64,000 nucleotides of DNA, taken from the NCBI RefSeq assembly GCF_008763945.1, contig NZ_VTQH01000003.1:496001-560000 (forward strand). Direction: 5' to 3'. The notes below the pieces were generated by a model, which saw only the letters and a program-made list of their open reading frames with translations, ran no database searches and was not told where the DNA came from. This document shows positions 43,201 through 50,020 of the stretch, piece after piece. The stretch comes from Microbacterium testaceum StLB037 (GTDB taxonomy: Bacteria; Actinomycetota; Actinomycetes; Actinomycetales; Microbacteriaceae). Made by a program: the position numbers and the translations under genes. The first letter of the stretch is position 1. Each line of letters starts with the position of its first letter.

Positions 43201-43988
43201 AGCACGCCGTCAACCGCGCCTCCGAGTCGCTCATGGTCGTCACCGCCAGCCGCAAGCACGCCGAACGCGTGCGGGCCTCGGTGGTGGCGGCGCTGGCCGG
43301 CCGGTCCGATGTCGCCGAGTTCATCTCGAGGGATGCCGCCGAGCCCTTCGCCGTGCTCACCCTCGAGGAGTCGGTGGCCGAGAGTCGCGACCGCGTGGTG
43401 TTCTCCCTCGGTTTCGGTCTCACCCGCCACGGTCGCGTGCTGAGCGACTTCGGCGACCTGTCCACGCCCGACGGCGAGCGGCTGCTCACGGTCGGCATGA
43501 CGCGCGCGCGCCGCTCGATGGTCATCGTGTCGTCCATCCGCCCCTCGGCGTTCGACGACGGCCGTCTCGAGCACGGTGCCGCGACCCTCATGGGAATCCT
43601 CGGCAACGTCGCCTCGCGCAGCCGCGAGAGTCGTCTCGAAGACCTCGCCGATCCGCTGACCCGCGCTCTGGCGCGCGAGCTGCGCCGCCTCGGCGTCGAG
43701 GTCGACGTCGACTACCGCGGACTGCTGCCGATCGTCGCGCGGTACAAGGGCAAGGCCGTGGTCGCCGAGAGCGATCCCGAGACGATCGGCGAATCGCTGC
43801 GCGAGACGCTGCGCCTGCGCCCGCAGATTCTGCGGCGCCTGGGGTGGCACTACGTGCGCGTCCACGCCTTCGACCTGTACAGCGATCCCGCCGGCGTGGC
43901 CTCCCGAATCGGGGAGCTCCTCGGTATCGCACCCGACGACGCGGCCGCACCCGATGCGACGACCGAGTCGCTCGACTTGCCCGACTGA
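40281..43988 (+). CDS. giant SF1-helicase-like protein with degenerate ATPase and nuclease motifs
   Basis: A protein of about 1235 residues with the layout of actinobacterial SF1 helicases that end in a Vsr/DUF559-like nuclease domain (REase_MTES_1575 type). Walker A reads 'LPGTGGTQT' (residues 304-312), with Gly where the catalytic Lys should be. Walker B reads 'FDVVIIADAAA' (824-834) instead of a DE pair. Later motifs are better kept: 'VVLFGDPVVQKPTPF', 'LTRSYRAGGEDLSQLVNDAF' and 'TVGMTRARRSMVIVSS'. The C-terminal nuclease-like part ('LRPQILRRLGWHYVRVHAFD') lacks a clear E/D-ExK set. It starts at GTG 40281 after gagga (40269-40273), or at ATG 40284. ATP hydrolysis looks impaired; a structural role in DNA repair is a guess. 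Confidence 0.78.
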   Translation: MMGTDGDETVSSVDPGELRLSEPGIVVRHVADPERDRIRAEAAALGGRSTLLRFDDARDAGIDITKAHPGSLPQFITGRATMLSNLFRDEVALRTARMAAERITAKNVELRTARGLEPVHLAVGLSAWKIGGVEWSAPVLLRPLAIRRHHGDFELKLHGAFVMNPELARAFRTHLGIQIDSAALAGLAYDQGVFKPQPVIDHIRRLTSHVPTFVVHPRLVISSFADVGSGMARDTHDLDHTLLNALAGHPDDRARITVRRDDPQVVSPDERTPAADTLLLDADAEQERVLARIAAGHSLAVHTLPGTGGTQTVINAIGQLVHDNKRVLVVSARRSTLDGIRHRLAGVGLTGLAVSPNHVRRDLIRAIGRNEKAEQPKVAEIDDALVRLRTVLRDYRSAVTEPHLALGVSALDILRALTSLASTSPAPSTEARFDLATLERLAGRRDAAARALAMAARLGEFRFGPDDSPWYGVSFSRTEDARAAHDLAGKLHTSDVPRLLERGYELIAQTRMRPFQTVSELGSYLKLLQGIRESLDRFSPSVFERPLGELIDAHSPRRDASAMSGPNRRRLKRLSKEYVRPGVHVPDMYEALVRIQQQRTEWQRVVEAGVTPEVPLGLADVNVAWQRTDALLGELDQILGRQGSERLATLPVQRLIRTLAGLAAESTFFDNLVERAQLRSELARLGLEQLLVELSVRHVPEERVGAELEFAWWQSALEHLLRTDRALLGANTSVVDRLERDFRLVDEAHAAAAGPLLAAQLATQWRIGIVDHSDEAAALKRVLKDGLHTAQEMSDAAPTLLRTLAPVWLASPYEVPDVPTDLAFDVVIIADAAALCLAEATPALRRARQVVLFGDPVVQKPTPFRVSASITATPDEADEVPFDEVSVFERIAELLPVETLTRSYRAGGEDLSQLVNDAFYGGEIVSLPWAGSYLGRGSLSVDYVEGGVGAPDPVSGAVESPDAEVARVVTLVVEHAVNRASESLMVVTASRKHAERVRASVVAALAGRSDVAEFISRDAAEPFAVLTLEESVAESRDRVVFSLGFGLTRHGRVLSDFGDLSTPDGERLLTVGMTRARRSMVIVSSIRPSAFDDGRLEHGAATLMGILGNVASRSRESRLEDLADPLTRALARELRRLGVEVDVDYRGLLPIVARYKGKAVVAESDPETIGESLRETLRLRPQILRRLGWHYVRVHAFDLYSDPAGVASRIGELLGIAPDDAAAPDATTESLDLPD

Positions 43989-43995
43989 GCGAGCG

Positions 43996-44217
43996 GTGAG
44001 CGAGACTCCGGATGCCGCGCCGAGCGCCGACGCACCCGCGGAGCGCCAGCCCGTGGTGCGCGTGCGCGGGTCGAGACGCGCGCGCCTGCTCGCGGCCCCG
44101 GGCACCACGGCCGAGCCCGCGCCCGCGGACGACCCCTCGCGCGGCACGGGCGCGAAGCCCGCGGCATCCGGCCCCAATGACGAGCGCATGATGCGCGACG
44201 TCCCCCCGCACTACTGA
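43996..44217 (+). CDS. small conserved hypothetical protein
   Basis: A 73-residue, Ala/Pro/Arg-rich and probably disordered protein starting at GTG 43996, 8 bases after the giant helicase-like gene. The middle is basic ('VVRVRGSRRARLLAAPG') and the C-terminus ends in 'GPNDERMMRDVPPHY', a pattern I associate with small Microbacteriaceae proteins. The function is unknown. The tight spacing suggests co-transcription with the helicase-like gene. Confidence 0.6.
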   Translation: MSETPDAAPSADAPAERQPVVRVRGSRRARLLAAPGTTAEPAPADDPSRGTGAKPAASGPNDERMMRDVPPHY

Positions 44218-44235
44218 CCCGCACGGCGTACGCGA

Positions 44236-44280
44236 AACGGCGCCCGATCCGGGACGCGTGGTCCCGGCGCGGACGCCGTT
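44236..44280. terminator. interrupted hairpin between convergent genes
   Basis: Outer arms aacggcg / cgccgtt (44236-44242, 44274-44280) and inner arms ccgggac / gtcccgg form an interrupted stem between the small protein gene and mscL. Confidence 0.6.
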
Positions 44281-44299
44281 CCGAGGGCCTATGGCCGGT

Positions 44300-44719
44300 T
44301 CAGAGCTTGTTCTGGCGCTCCAGCAGGTCGCGGATCTGCACGAGGAGCTCCTGCTCGGTGGGCAGCTTGGGCTCGTCGGAGGCGGGCTCATTCACACCGG
44401 CGCGGGCGGCGGCGATGGCCTTCCACCGGTTCATCGGGTAGACGAACACGAGGTAGACCACCAGGGCGACCGCGAAGAAGCTGATGATCGCCGACAGCAG
44501 GGTCGGAAGGGGGAACACCACCTCCTGGCCGTAGATGCCGGTGATCGACGGGCCGACCTCGCCGTTCTCGGCGGGCTTGTAGAACACCTCGATCAACGGG
44601 GTGATGACCGCGTTGACGATGGCGTTGACGACGGCTGTGAAAGCGGCGCCGATGACCACCGCGACAGCGAGGTCGATGACGTTCCCGCGGAGGATGAACT
44701 CCTTGAATCCCTTGATCAT
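44300..44719 (-). CDS. mscL: large-conductance mechanosensitive channel
   Basis: Homopentameric membrane channel that opens under hypo-osmotic tension. The 139 residues begin with the classical N-terminal helix '[20 protein letters not shown]' and TM1, then a periplasmic loop ('[20 protein letters not shown]'), TM2 '[20 protein letters not shown]', and a C-terminal helix ending '[15 protein letters not shown]'. The ATG at 44719 follows gaggag at good distance. It is the last gene of a minus-strand run with the FmdB-like and folate genes. Confidence 0.96.
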   Translation of the reverse strand: MIKGFKEFILRGNVIDLAVAVVIGAAFTAVVNAIVNAVITPLIEVFYKPAENGEVGPSITGIYGQEVVFPLPTLLSAIISFFAVALVVYLVFVYPMNRWKAIAAARAGVNEPASDEPKLPTEQELLVQIRDLLERQNKL

Positions 44720-44753
44720 GCGCTGGCTCCTCTCAGGCCGCGCCGACCCGGGC

Positions 44754-45023
44754 TCAGGAAGCCGAGGACGGGGCGGACGACGTCGATTCCGACTTCGATG
44801 ATGTCGAAGAACCGGCCGTGCCGCCAGAGGACGCGCCCGAGCTCGAACCACGCGAGTCCGTGCGGTAGAACCCCGAGCCGTTGAAGGTCACGCCGATCGA
44901 TCCGTACTGCTTGCGCACCTCGCCACCGCACTCGGGGCATTCGGTGAGGGCGGCGTCCGAGAACGACTGCACGGCGTCGAAGCGGTGGCCGCACTGCTTG
45001 CAGGCATAGGAGTAGGTGGGCAT
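44754..45023 (-). CDS. FmdB-family zinc ribbon protein
   Basis: An 89-residue protein with an N-terminal zinc ribbon: '[20 protein letters not shown]' (CxxC) and '[14 protein letters not shown]' (CxxC), followed by '[15 protein letters not shown]'. The last 30 residues are a Ser/Gly/Ala-rich tail. FmdB-type proteins are named for a putative regulator of formamidase genes, but their role in actinobacteria is not established. It lies 20 bases from the folate gene and 34 from mscL, so probably one transcript. Confidence 0.9.
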   Translation of the reverse strand: MPTYSYACKQCGHRFDAVQSFSDAALTECPECGGEVRKQYGSIGVTFNGSGFYRTDSRGSSSGASSGGTAGSSTSSKSESTSSAPSSAS

Positions 45024-45043
45024 TGACGGATCCTTCGGGTGGG

Positions 45044-45637
45044 TCAGGAGGAGGGGGTCAGCGACAGCGTGCGGGTCGGCGTCACTACGCCCGTGACGGG
45101 CTGGTCGTGTACGTCGCGCGGCACGTCGTCGATGAGTTCGGAGTCGAAGATGACCGCATACACCGGCGGGCACTTCTCCATCGAGCCGAGGGTCTTGTCG
45201 AAGTAGCCGCGCCCCCACCCGAGGCGCATGCCCCGGTGATCCACGGCGGCCGCGGGGATGATCAAGAGGTCGACGTCGTTGACCGCGATCGGCCCCAGCA
45301 CGTCTCCGACCGGCTCGGGCAGCCCGAACAGGCCCTCGGTGATCTCGGTCTCGGGCGTCGCGACGCTCCAGTCCAGCAGCCCGTCTTCGCGGGTGACGGG
45401 AAGGAGCACCCGGATGCCACGCTCCACCGCCGCGCGCACGAAGGCGTGGGTGCCCGGCTCGGTCGGTGTCGACAGGAAGCACGAGATGCTGCGCGCGCCC
45501 AGGCGGGACACGAGAGCGTCGAGTTGTTCGGTGACGCCGGCCTCGGCCACCTCGCGCGCGTGGGCGGAGACGGTCTGGCGGCGTTCGCGCAGATCGGCGC
45601 GCAGTGCGCGCTTGGCCTGCTCGATGCGATCCGGCAT
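45044..45637 (-). CDS. 5-formyltetrahydrofolate cyclo-ligase
   Basis: Converts 5-formyl-THF to 5,10-methenyl-THF using ATP, returning the storage form of folate to use. It has 197 residues, with the N-terminal basic helix 'KRALRADLRERRQTVSAHAR' and the conserved 'IIPAAAVDHRGMRLGWGRGY' followed by 'FDKTL', which contribute to ATP and substrate binding. The length is typical. Start ATG 45637; divergent from galU across about 60 bases. Confidence 0.93.
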   Translation of the reverse strand: MPDRIEQAKRALRADLRERRQTVSAHAREVAEAGVTEQLDALVSRLGARSISCFLSTPTEPGTHAFVRAAVERGIRVLLPVTREDGLLDWSVATPETEITEGLFGLPEPVGDVLGPIAVNDVDLLIIPAAAVDHRGMRLGWGRGYFDKTLGSMEKCPPVYAVIFDSELIDDVPRDVHDQPVTGVVTPTRTLSLTPSS

Positions 45638-45699
45638 GCGGTAAGTCTACGGGCGGGCGCGTTACCGGCGGTGTCGCAGGACCCCGCTAAGGTATGCCC

Positions 45700-46593
45700 A
45701 TGCCTCATAAGCCCTTCAAGGCCGTCATCCCGGCCGCCGGTCTCGGTACGCGCTTCCTGCCCGCCACGAAGGCGATGCCGAAAGAGATGCTTCCCGTCGT
45801 CGACAAGCCCGCCATCCAGTACGTCGTCGAAGAGGCGACGGCTGCGGGCATCGAAGACGTGCTGATCATCATCGGCCGCAACAAGAACAACATCGCCAAC
45901 CACTTCGACTCCATGCCCGAGCTCGAGGCGAAGCTGCGCGAGAAGGGCGACGACGACAAGCTCGCCAAGGTCGAGCACTCCTCCGACCTGGCCGACATCC
46001 ACATGGTCCGTCAGGGCGAGCCCAAGGGTCTCGGCCACGCCGTGCTCCGCGCGCGCAGCCACGTCGGCGACCACCCCTTCGCCGTCCTCCTGGGTGACGA
46101 CCTCATCGACGAGCGCGATGCGCTTCTCACCAAGATGATGGAGGAGTACGACAAGCGCGGCGGGGCCACCGTGATCGCGCTCATGGAGGTCGACCCCGCG
46201 CACATCCACCTCTACGGAGTGGCCGCCGTCGAGGCCACCGACGAAGACGACGTGGTCAAGGTCACCCAGCTCGTCGAAAAGCCGAAGGCCGAAGACGCCC
46301 CCTCGAACCTCGCGATCATCGGACGCTACGTCCTCGGCCCCGACGTGTTCGACATCCTCGAGCGCACCGAGCCCGGCAAGGGCGGCGAGATCCAGCTGAC
46401 CGACGCCCTCGAAGAGCTCGCGACCGGCGGCGGCGACGGCGGCGGCGTCTACGGCGTGGTCTTCCGCGGACGCCGGTACGACACCGGCGACCGTGTCGAC
46501 TACATCAAGGCCATCGTGCAGCTCGCGGCCGACCGCGACGACCTCGGCCCGGCGCTGCGTCCCTGGTTCAAGGAGTTCGCGCAGGGTCTCTGA
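45700..46593 (+). CDS. galU: UTP-glucose-1-phosphate uridylyltransferase
   Basis: Makes UDP-glucose from glucose-1-phosphate and UTP for cell-wall glycans and other sugars. It has 297 residues with the nucleotide-binding start 'VIPAAGLGTRFLPATKAMPK', 'EMLPVVDKPAIQYVVEEA', 'RQGEPKGLGHAVLRA' and 'VLLGDDLIDE'. I prefer ATG 45700, 7 bases after aagg (45689-45692), over the ATG at 45694. It is followed after 14 bases by a GNAT gene, an arrangement common in Microbacteriaceae. Confidence 0.95.
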   Translation: MPHKPFKAVIPAAGLGTRFLPATKAMPKEMLPVVDKPAIQYVVEEATAAGIEDVLIIIGRNKNNIANHFDSMPELEAKLREKGDDDKLAKVEHSSDLADIHMVRQGEPKGLGHAVLRARSHVGDHPFAVLLGDDLIDERDALLTKMMEEYDKRGGATVIALMEVDPAHIHLYGVAAVEATDEDDVVKVTQLVEKPKAEDAPSNLAIIGRYVLGPDVFDILERTEPGKGGEIQLTDALEELATGGGDGGGVYGVVFRGRRYDTGDRVDYIKAIVQLAADRDDLGPALRPWFKEFAQGL

Positions 46594-46607
46594 CCCCGCA
46601 GGGTGTC

Positions 46608-47231
46608 ATGGATCTGTCCGTCCCCCGGCGGCACGGCGACGTGTCGGTACGTCTCATCCGCAACCGCGATGCGCGAGTCCTCCAGCAGCAGCTGATCGAC
46701 AACCGTGCGTGGCTGAAGCGGTGGGAGGCCACCAGCCCCGACGGGCCGGTCTCCTTCGACATGCGGTTGGGCATCCGTCGCCTGCTGCAGCAGTTCCGTG
46801 ACGGCTCCGGCCTGCCCCTCGTCATGCTCTGGGACGACGAGGTGGCGGGCCAGCTGAACGTGTGGGGGGTCTCGCGCGGATCTCTGGCCTCGGCGACCAT
46901 CGGCTATTGGGTGGCCGAGGAGTACGCCGGGCGCAACATCACCACCATCGGTGTGGCGATGGCGACCGACCTGTGCCTGCGCGAGCTCAACATGCACCGC
47001 ATCGAAATCTGTATCCGCCCCGAGAATCACGCGAGCCTGCGTGTCGTCGAGAAGCTGGGCTTCCGGTACGAGGGGTTGCGGCGTAAGTACATCCACATCG
47101 ACGGCGACTGGCGCGACCACTACTCGTTCGCCCTCGTGCGGGAGGACGTGCCGCACGGGGTTCTCGACCGGTGGGTGCGCGGTCAGGTGCCGCCCGACGC
47201 GGCGCGGGTGCCGCCGTCCGATCGGATCTGA
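46608..47231 (+). CDS. GNAT-family N-acetyltransferase (RimJ/RimL-like)
   Basis: Acetyl-CoA-dependent N-acetyltransferase of 207 residues. The acetyl-CoA-binding segment is 'IGYWVAEEYAGRNITTIGVA', and 'RIEICIRPENHASLRVVEKL' with 'GFRYEGLRRKY' is the RimJ/RimL-type signature. Protein N-termini or small amines are possible substrates; the sequence does not decide. It starts at ATG 46608, 14 bases after galU, so probably in the same operon. Confidence 0.9.
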   Translation: MDLSVPRRHGDVSVRLIRNRDARVLQQQLIDNRAWLKRWEATSPDGPVSFDMRLGIRRLLQQFRDGSGLPLVMLWDDEVAGQLNVWGVSRGSLASATIGYWVAEEYAGRNITTIGVAMATDLCLRELNMHRIEICIRPENHASLRVVEKLGFRYEGLRRKYIHIDGDWRDHYSFALVREDVPHGVLDRWVRGQVPPDAARVPPSDRI

Positions 47232-47295
47232 AAGTCTCGTTGCGACACGCCGGGGGATGCCGAGGTGTGATCTCTCGGTGACCTACCTTTATGGC

Positions 47296-48357
47296 ATGGG
47301 TGGGCAGGTTCTCAGCGGCGGCGTGATCGTCTTCGTCGCGGTCGCGCTCTGGCTCGTGTACCTGCTGCCGTCGTGGCAGAGCCGTCACCGGTTCACCTCG
47401 GCCGAGCGCAACGCCGTCCGCCTCAACCAGGCACTCCGGGTGCTGGCCGAGACGGCTGAGACGCCTCGCGAGGTGCGGCTCGAACTGACGGCTCGCACCG
47501 CCCACCAGCAGCAGAAGCTCGCGCGTCAGATCCAGGCCGAGAAGGCGCAGACCGAACTGGCCGCGGCGAAGGCCCGGCTCGAGGTCGCTCGTCTCGAGAG
47601 CGCCCGTGACCGTGACGTGGTGAAAGAACAGCGTGCCGCCGCGGTCGACCTCGCTCGGGCTGAGCGCGCCGCCGCCGTCGAGGTCGCCCGCGCCGAGCGC
47701 GCTGCGGCCCTCGAGAAGACCCGCGCCGAGCGGGCCGCCGCCGTCGAGCGCGCGCACGCCGAGCGCGCCGCCGCGGTCGCCCGCCCCGAGGCGCGTCGTG
47801 CCCGTGCCCGTCGCCGCTTCCGTCTCGGCGTCACCACGGTGGCGTTGGCCGGCCTGGCTTCCGTCGTGGTCGGCCTCGGACCGGTCATCGCCGGGGGAGC
47901 ACCCGTGCTGCTCCTCGCCGGAGTGGCCGTGGTTCTGGCTTCCCTCCTCGTTCTGCGTCGTATCTCCGTCGTCGCGGCGCGCACGGCGTCGCCGACTGCT
48001 GTCGCGACCGCGGTGAAGCGCACGGCCGTCGCCGAGGTGCAAGACGTCGCCCTCGTGCCCGAGCCGCGCCCCACGTGGACGCCCCGCGAGCTGCCGCGCC
48101 CGCTCGTGGCCTCGGCCGGGTCGCGCGCCGCCGCTGTGGTCGACGAGCAGATCGCCCGTGAGGCCCTGCGTGCGGCCGCCCGGGAGGAGGCCGCGCGAGA
48201 GCTCGCCGCCGAACAGGCGCCCACCCCCATCGAGATCGCGCGTCCGGCCGCTGTCGCACCCGCTGTGTCGCCGTATGCCGCGATGGGGTACGTGGATGAC
48301 TCCGAGATCGAAAGCCACGTACAGCGGCTCCTAGGGCGTCGCGCGTCGGGGGAGTGA
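47296..48357 (+). CDS. membrane protein with hendecad coiled-coil repeats
   Basis: A 353-residue protein. One TM segment lies at the N-terminus ('GGVIVFVAVALWLVYLLPSW'). A long Ala/Arg/Glu helix follows with four to five 11-residue repeats around 'ARAERAAAVEV' (about residues 118-165), then a basic stretch 'RRARARRRFR' and two TM segments ('VTTVALAGLASVVVGLGPVI', 'LLLAGVAVVLASLLVLRRI'). The cytoplasmic tail is Ala/Pro-rich and ends 'VDDSEIESHVQRLLGRR'. The function is unknown. Relatives sit next to galU and a GNAT gene in other Microbacteriaceae, as far as I recall. The short upstream gap and weak ribosome site leave a leaderless start possible. Confidence 0.75.
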   Translation: MGGQVLSGGVIVFVAVALWLVYLLPSWQSRHRFTSAERNAVRLNQALRVLAETAETPREVRLELTARTAHQQQKLARQIQAEKAQTELAAAKARLEVARLESARDRDVVKEQRAAAVDLARAERAAAVEVARAERAAALEKTRAERAAAVERAHAERAAAVARPEARRARARRRFRLGVTTVALAGLASVVVGLGPVIAGGAPVLLLAGVAVVLASLLVLRRISVVAARTASPTAVATAVKRTAVAEVQDVALVPEPRPTWTPRELPRPLVASAGSRAAAVVDEQIAREALRAAAREEAARELAAEQAPTPIEIARPAAVAPAVSPYAAMGYVDDSEIESHVQRLLGRRASGE

Positions 48358-48506
48358 CGCCGGCTTCGACCGCGCCCGATGGACTCGCCCGTCGAAGCTT
48401 TCCTTGATCGATGCTGTCAGCGGCATACGCCGTGTGGCGCGTGCCCGACGCGGCCCGCTCGCGTCGAGGTGGGCACGAATGACGTGATAGTGTTTACGAG
48501 GTTTCC

Positions 48507-48582
48507 GGGCCTGTGGCGCAGTTGGTAGCGCGCCTCGTTCGCATCGAGGAGGTCAGGGGTTCGAATCCCCTCAGGTCCACCA
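48507..48582 (+). tRNA. tRNA-Ala (anticodon CGC)
   Basis: Acceptor gggcctg / caggtcc with the G3:U70 pair that marks tRNA-Ala, D-arm gcgc...gcgc, anticodon stem cctcg/cgagg with loop ttcgcat (anticodon CGC), T-arm with ggttcgaatc, discriminator A and encoded CCA (48580-48582). Confidence 0.96.
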
Positions 48583-48591
48583 GAACACCAC

Positions 48592-48630
48592 GAAGAAGGC
48601 TCCCGCGACGCGGGGGCCTTCTTCATTTCT
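48592..48630 (+). terminator. terminator of tRNA-Ala
   Basis: Inverted repeat 48592-48607 / 48609-48624 (16 bp, one G.T pair) followed by 'atttct', 10 bases after the tRNA. Confidence 0.85.
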
Positions 48631-48741
48631 CCGAACGCGATGCGTCGAAGTCGATCACCCTCGAGTGCCCGAAGAGGTGAACGTCGTCGCGGGGGAACAT
48701 CGGTCTTCGAGGACGGACGCGTGGCTCGCGTGGTAATCGCG

Positions 48742-49170
48742 TCAGTTGCTCTCCGCCCATCCGCCGGGGGCGGCGATGTTGAACATCCACGCCACACCCC
48801 AGGGGTCGGTCACCTCGCCATAGAGGTCGCCCCACACCTGCTTTTCGAGCGGCTGCACGACCCCGGAGCCGCGCTCGACGAAGCGATCGTAGAAGCCGCG
48901 CACGCGATCGAGCTCGTCGCTCATGAAGGCCGCGTGCACGCGGTTCGCGCCCCAGCCGCCTTCGGGCTCGCCGAAGGCGTCGGCGCCCATCACGGTGAAG
49001 CCGTCCGCGCGCAGTTCGGAGTGCATCACGCCGTCCGCGGGAGCGTCGGCCATGCCGAAGTCGGCGAACGTGTGGATGGCGAGTTCACCGCCGAAGACCG
49101 ATTCGTAGAAGGTCATCGCCTCGCGGGCGGCTCCGGCGAACGAGATGTAGACGACGAGCGAGGTGGCCAT
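48742..49170 (-). CDS. VOC-family (PhnB-like) protein
   Basis: A 142-residue protein of the vicinal-oxygen-chelate superfamily, PhnB/3-demethylubiquinone-methyltransferase-like branch. Conserved elements are 'VVYISFAGAAREAMTFYESV', 'FGGELAIHTFADFGM', 'VMHSELRADGFTVMGAD' and the C-terminal 'YGEVTDPWGVAWMFNIA'. Members include antibiotic-resistance-like and unassigned proteins; the substrate is unknown. It starts at ATG 49170 and is alone on its strand. About 250 bases to the next gene on the right hold nothing I can name. Confidence 0.88.
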   Translation of the reverse strand: MATSLVVYISFAGAAREAMTFYESVFGGELAIHTFADFGMADAPADGVMHSELRADGFTVMGADAFGEPEGGWGANRVHAAFMSDELDRVRGFYDRFVERGSGVVQPLEKQVWGDLYGEVTDPWGVAWMFNIAAPGGWAESN

Positions 49171-49419
49171 GAGGCATCCTTCCGACGCGGGTGGTGGCCC
49201 TCACCCTAGACGTCAGACCCTCGTCGGGGCAGTCGGCTATCGAGAAGCCGCCGACACGGTGGCCCGACACCTCTTCGAGCGTCAGACCAGAATTCCCCGC
49301 CGCTCCATTTCCCATCACGTCGAGAGTCTTCTGCGAAACCGTGGCGGGTTCAACGCCGTCCGTGCCCACGCTGAACGAACCGTGCCCCGAAGCGATAGCG
49401 CCCCACGCCGCCACCTGCC

Positions 49420-50019
49420 ATGCTCGACACCATGAAGCCGTCCGCCAAGATCATCGCCGGCGTCGTGTGCGGCGCGGTGGTCGTGGGGCTGGCCGCAATG
49501 ACCGTGCCGGCCTTCGCGCCCCTCGGGGCCGTGGCTTCGGTGGCGGGCGGTCTCACGTCCTCGCTCGCGGGGACCGACGACGTGGCGGCGACTCCCTCGG
49601 CATCCGTCGCTCCCGCCGATCCGAACGGGCTCCCCGCGGGCTACATCGACGTCGGCAACGGCACGTGGATCCCCGGGGAAGGGTTCGGCGACTGCACGGC
49701 ACCCGCCTACATACACATGGGCAGTCAGGACGGACAGGCCCCCACCGCGAGCCTTTTCGGGACGCTCGTCGACACGGGCGTTCGCGAGTTCGCGGCGGGA
49801 ACCCCCGCTTCCACCGATGACGGGCGCATCGCCACCTACACCGTCGCCCCGGGCGACGCTCCCGCCGCGATCGGTGACCGGTTCTGCATCTACAACGGTC
49901 TCTCGATCACCACGCTCAACGGCATGCCGGGTAGCACGGCCATCCAGCCCGGCCAGGTGCTCGTGCTGGATCCCGCGGCGGTTCCGGGGTTCATCTTCGA
50001 CTATCCCTACGACCAGTGA
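49420..50019 (+). CDS. secreted or anchored LysM-type protein
   Basis: A 199-residue exported protein. After the N-terminal hydrophobic segment 'IIAGVVCGAVVVGLAAMTVP' come a Ser/Ala-rich linker, a middle domain with 'GYIDVGNGTWIPGEGFGDC', and a C-terminal module like LysM: 'IATYTVAPGDAPAAIGDRFC' and 'LNGMPGSTAIQPGQVLVLDP'. Such modules bind peptidoglycan, so a wall location is likely. ATG 49420 or the ATG at 49432 could be the start; neither has a clear ribosome site. It converges on a histidine kinase gene with one base between the stops. Confidence 0.72.
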   Translation: MLDTMKPSAKIIAGVVCGAVVVGLAAMTVPAFAPLGAVASVAGGLTSSLAGTDDVAATPSASVAPADPNGLPAGYIDVGNGTWIPGEGFGDCTAPAYIHMGSQDGQAPTASLFGTLVDTGVREFAAGTPASTDDGRIATYTVAPGDAPAAIGDRFCIYNGLSITTLNGMPGSTAIQPGQVLVLDPAAVPGFIFDYPYDQ

Positions 50020-50020
50020 G

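Noticed and set aside
39984-44189. Very long minus-strand open frame (about 1400 codons) opposite the helicase-like gene
   Set aside because: It is the antisense shadow of a high-GC gene: Arg/His/Gly/Val-rich, no domain motifs, no ribosome site.
49171-49419. Minus-strand frame between the VOC and LysM genes that looked like a degraded transposase end
   Set aside because: No catalytic residues, inverted repeats or target duplication could be found; the peptide matches nothing I recognise.
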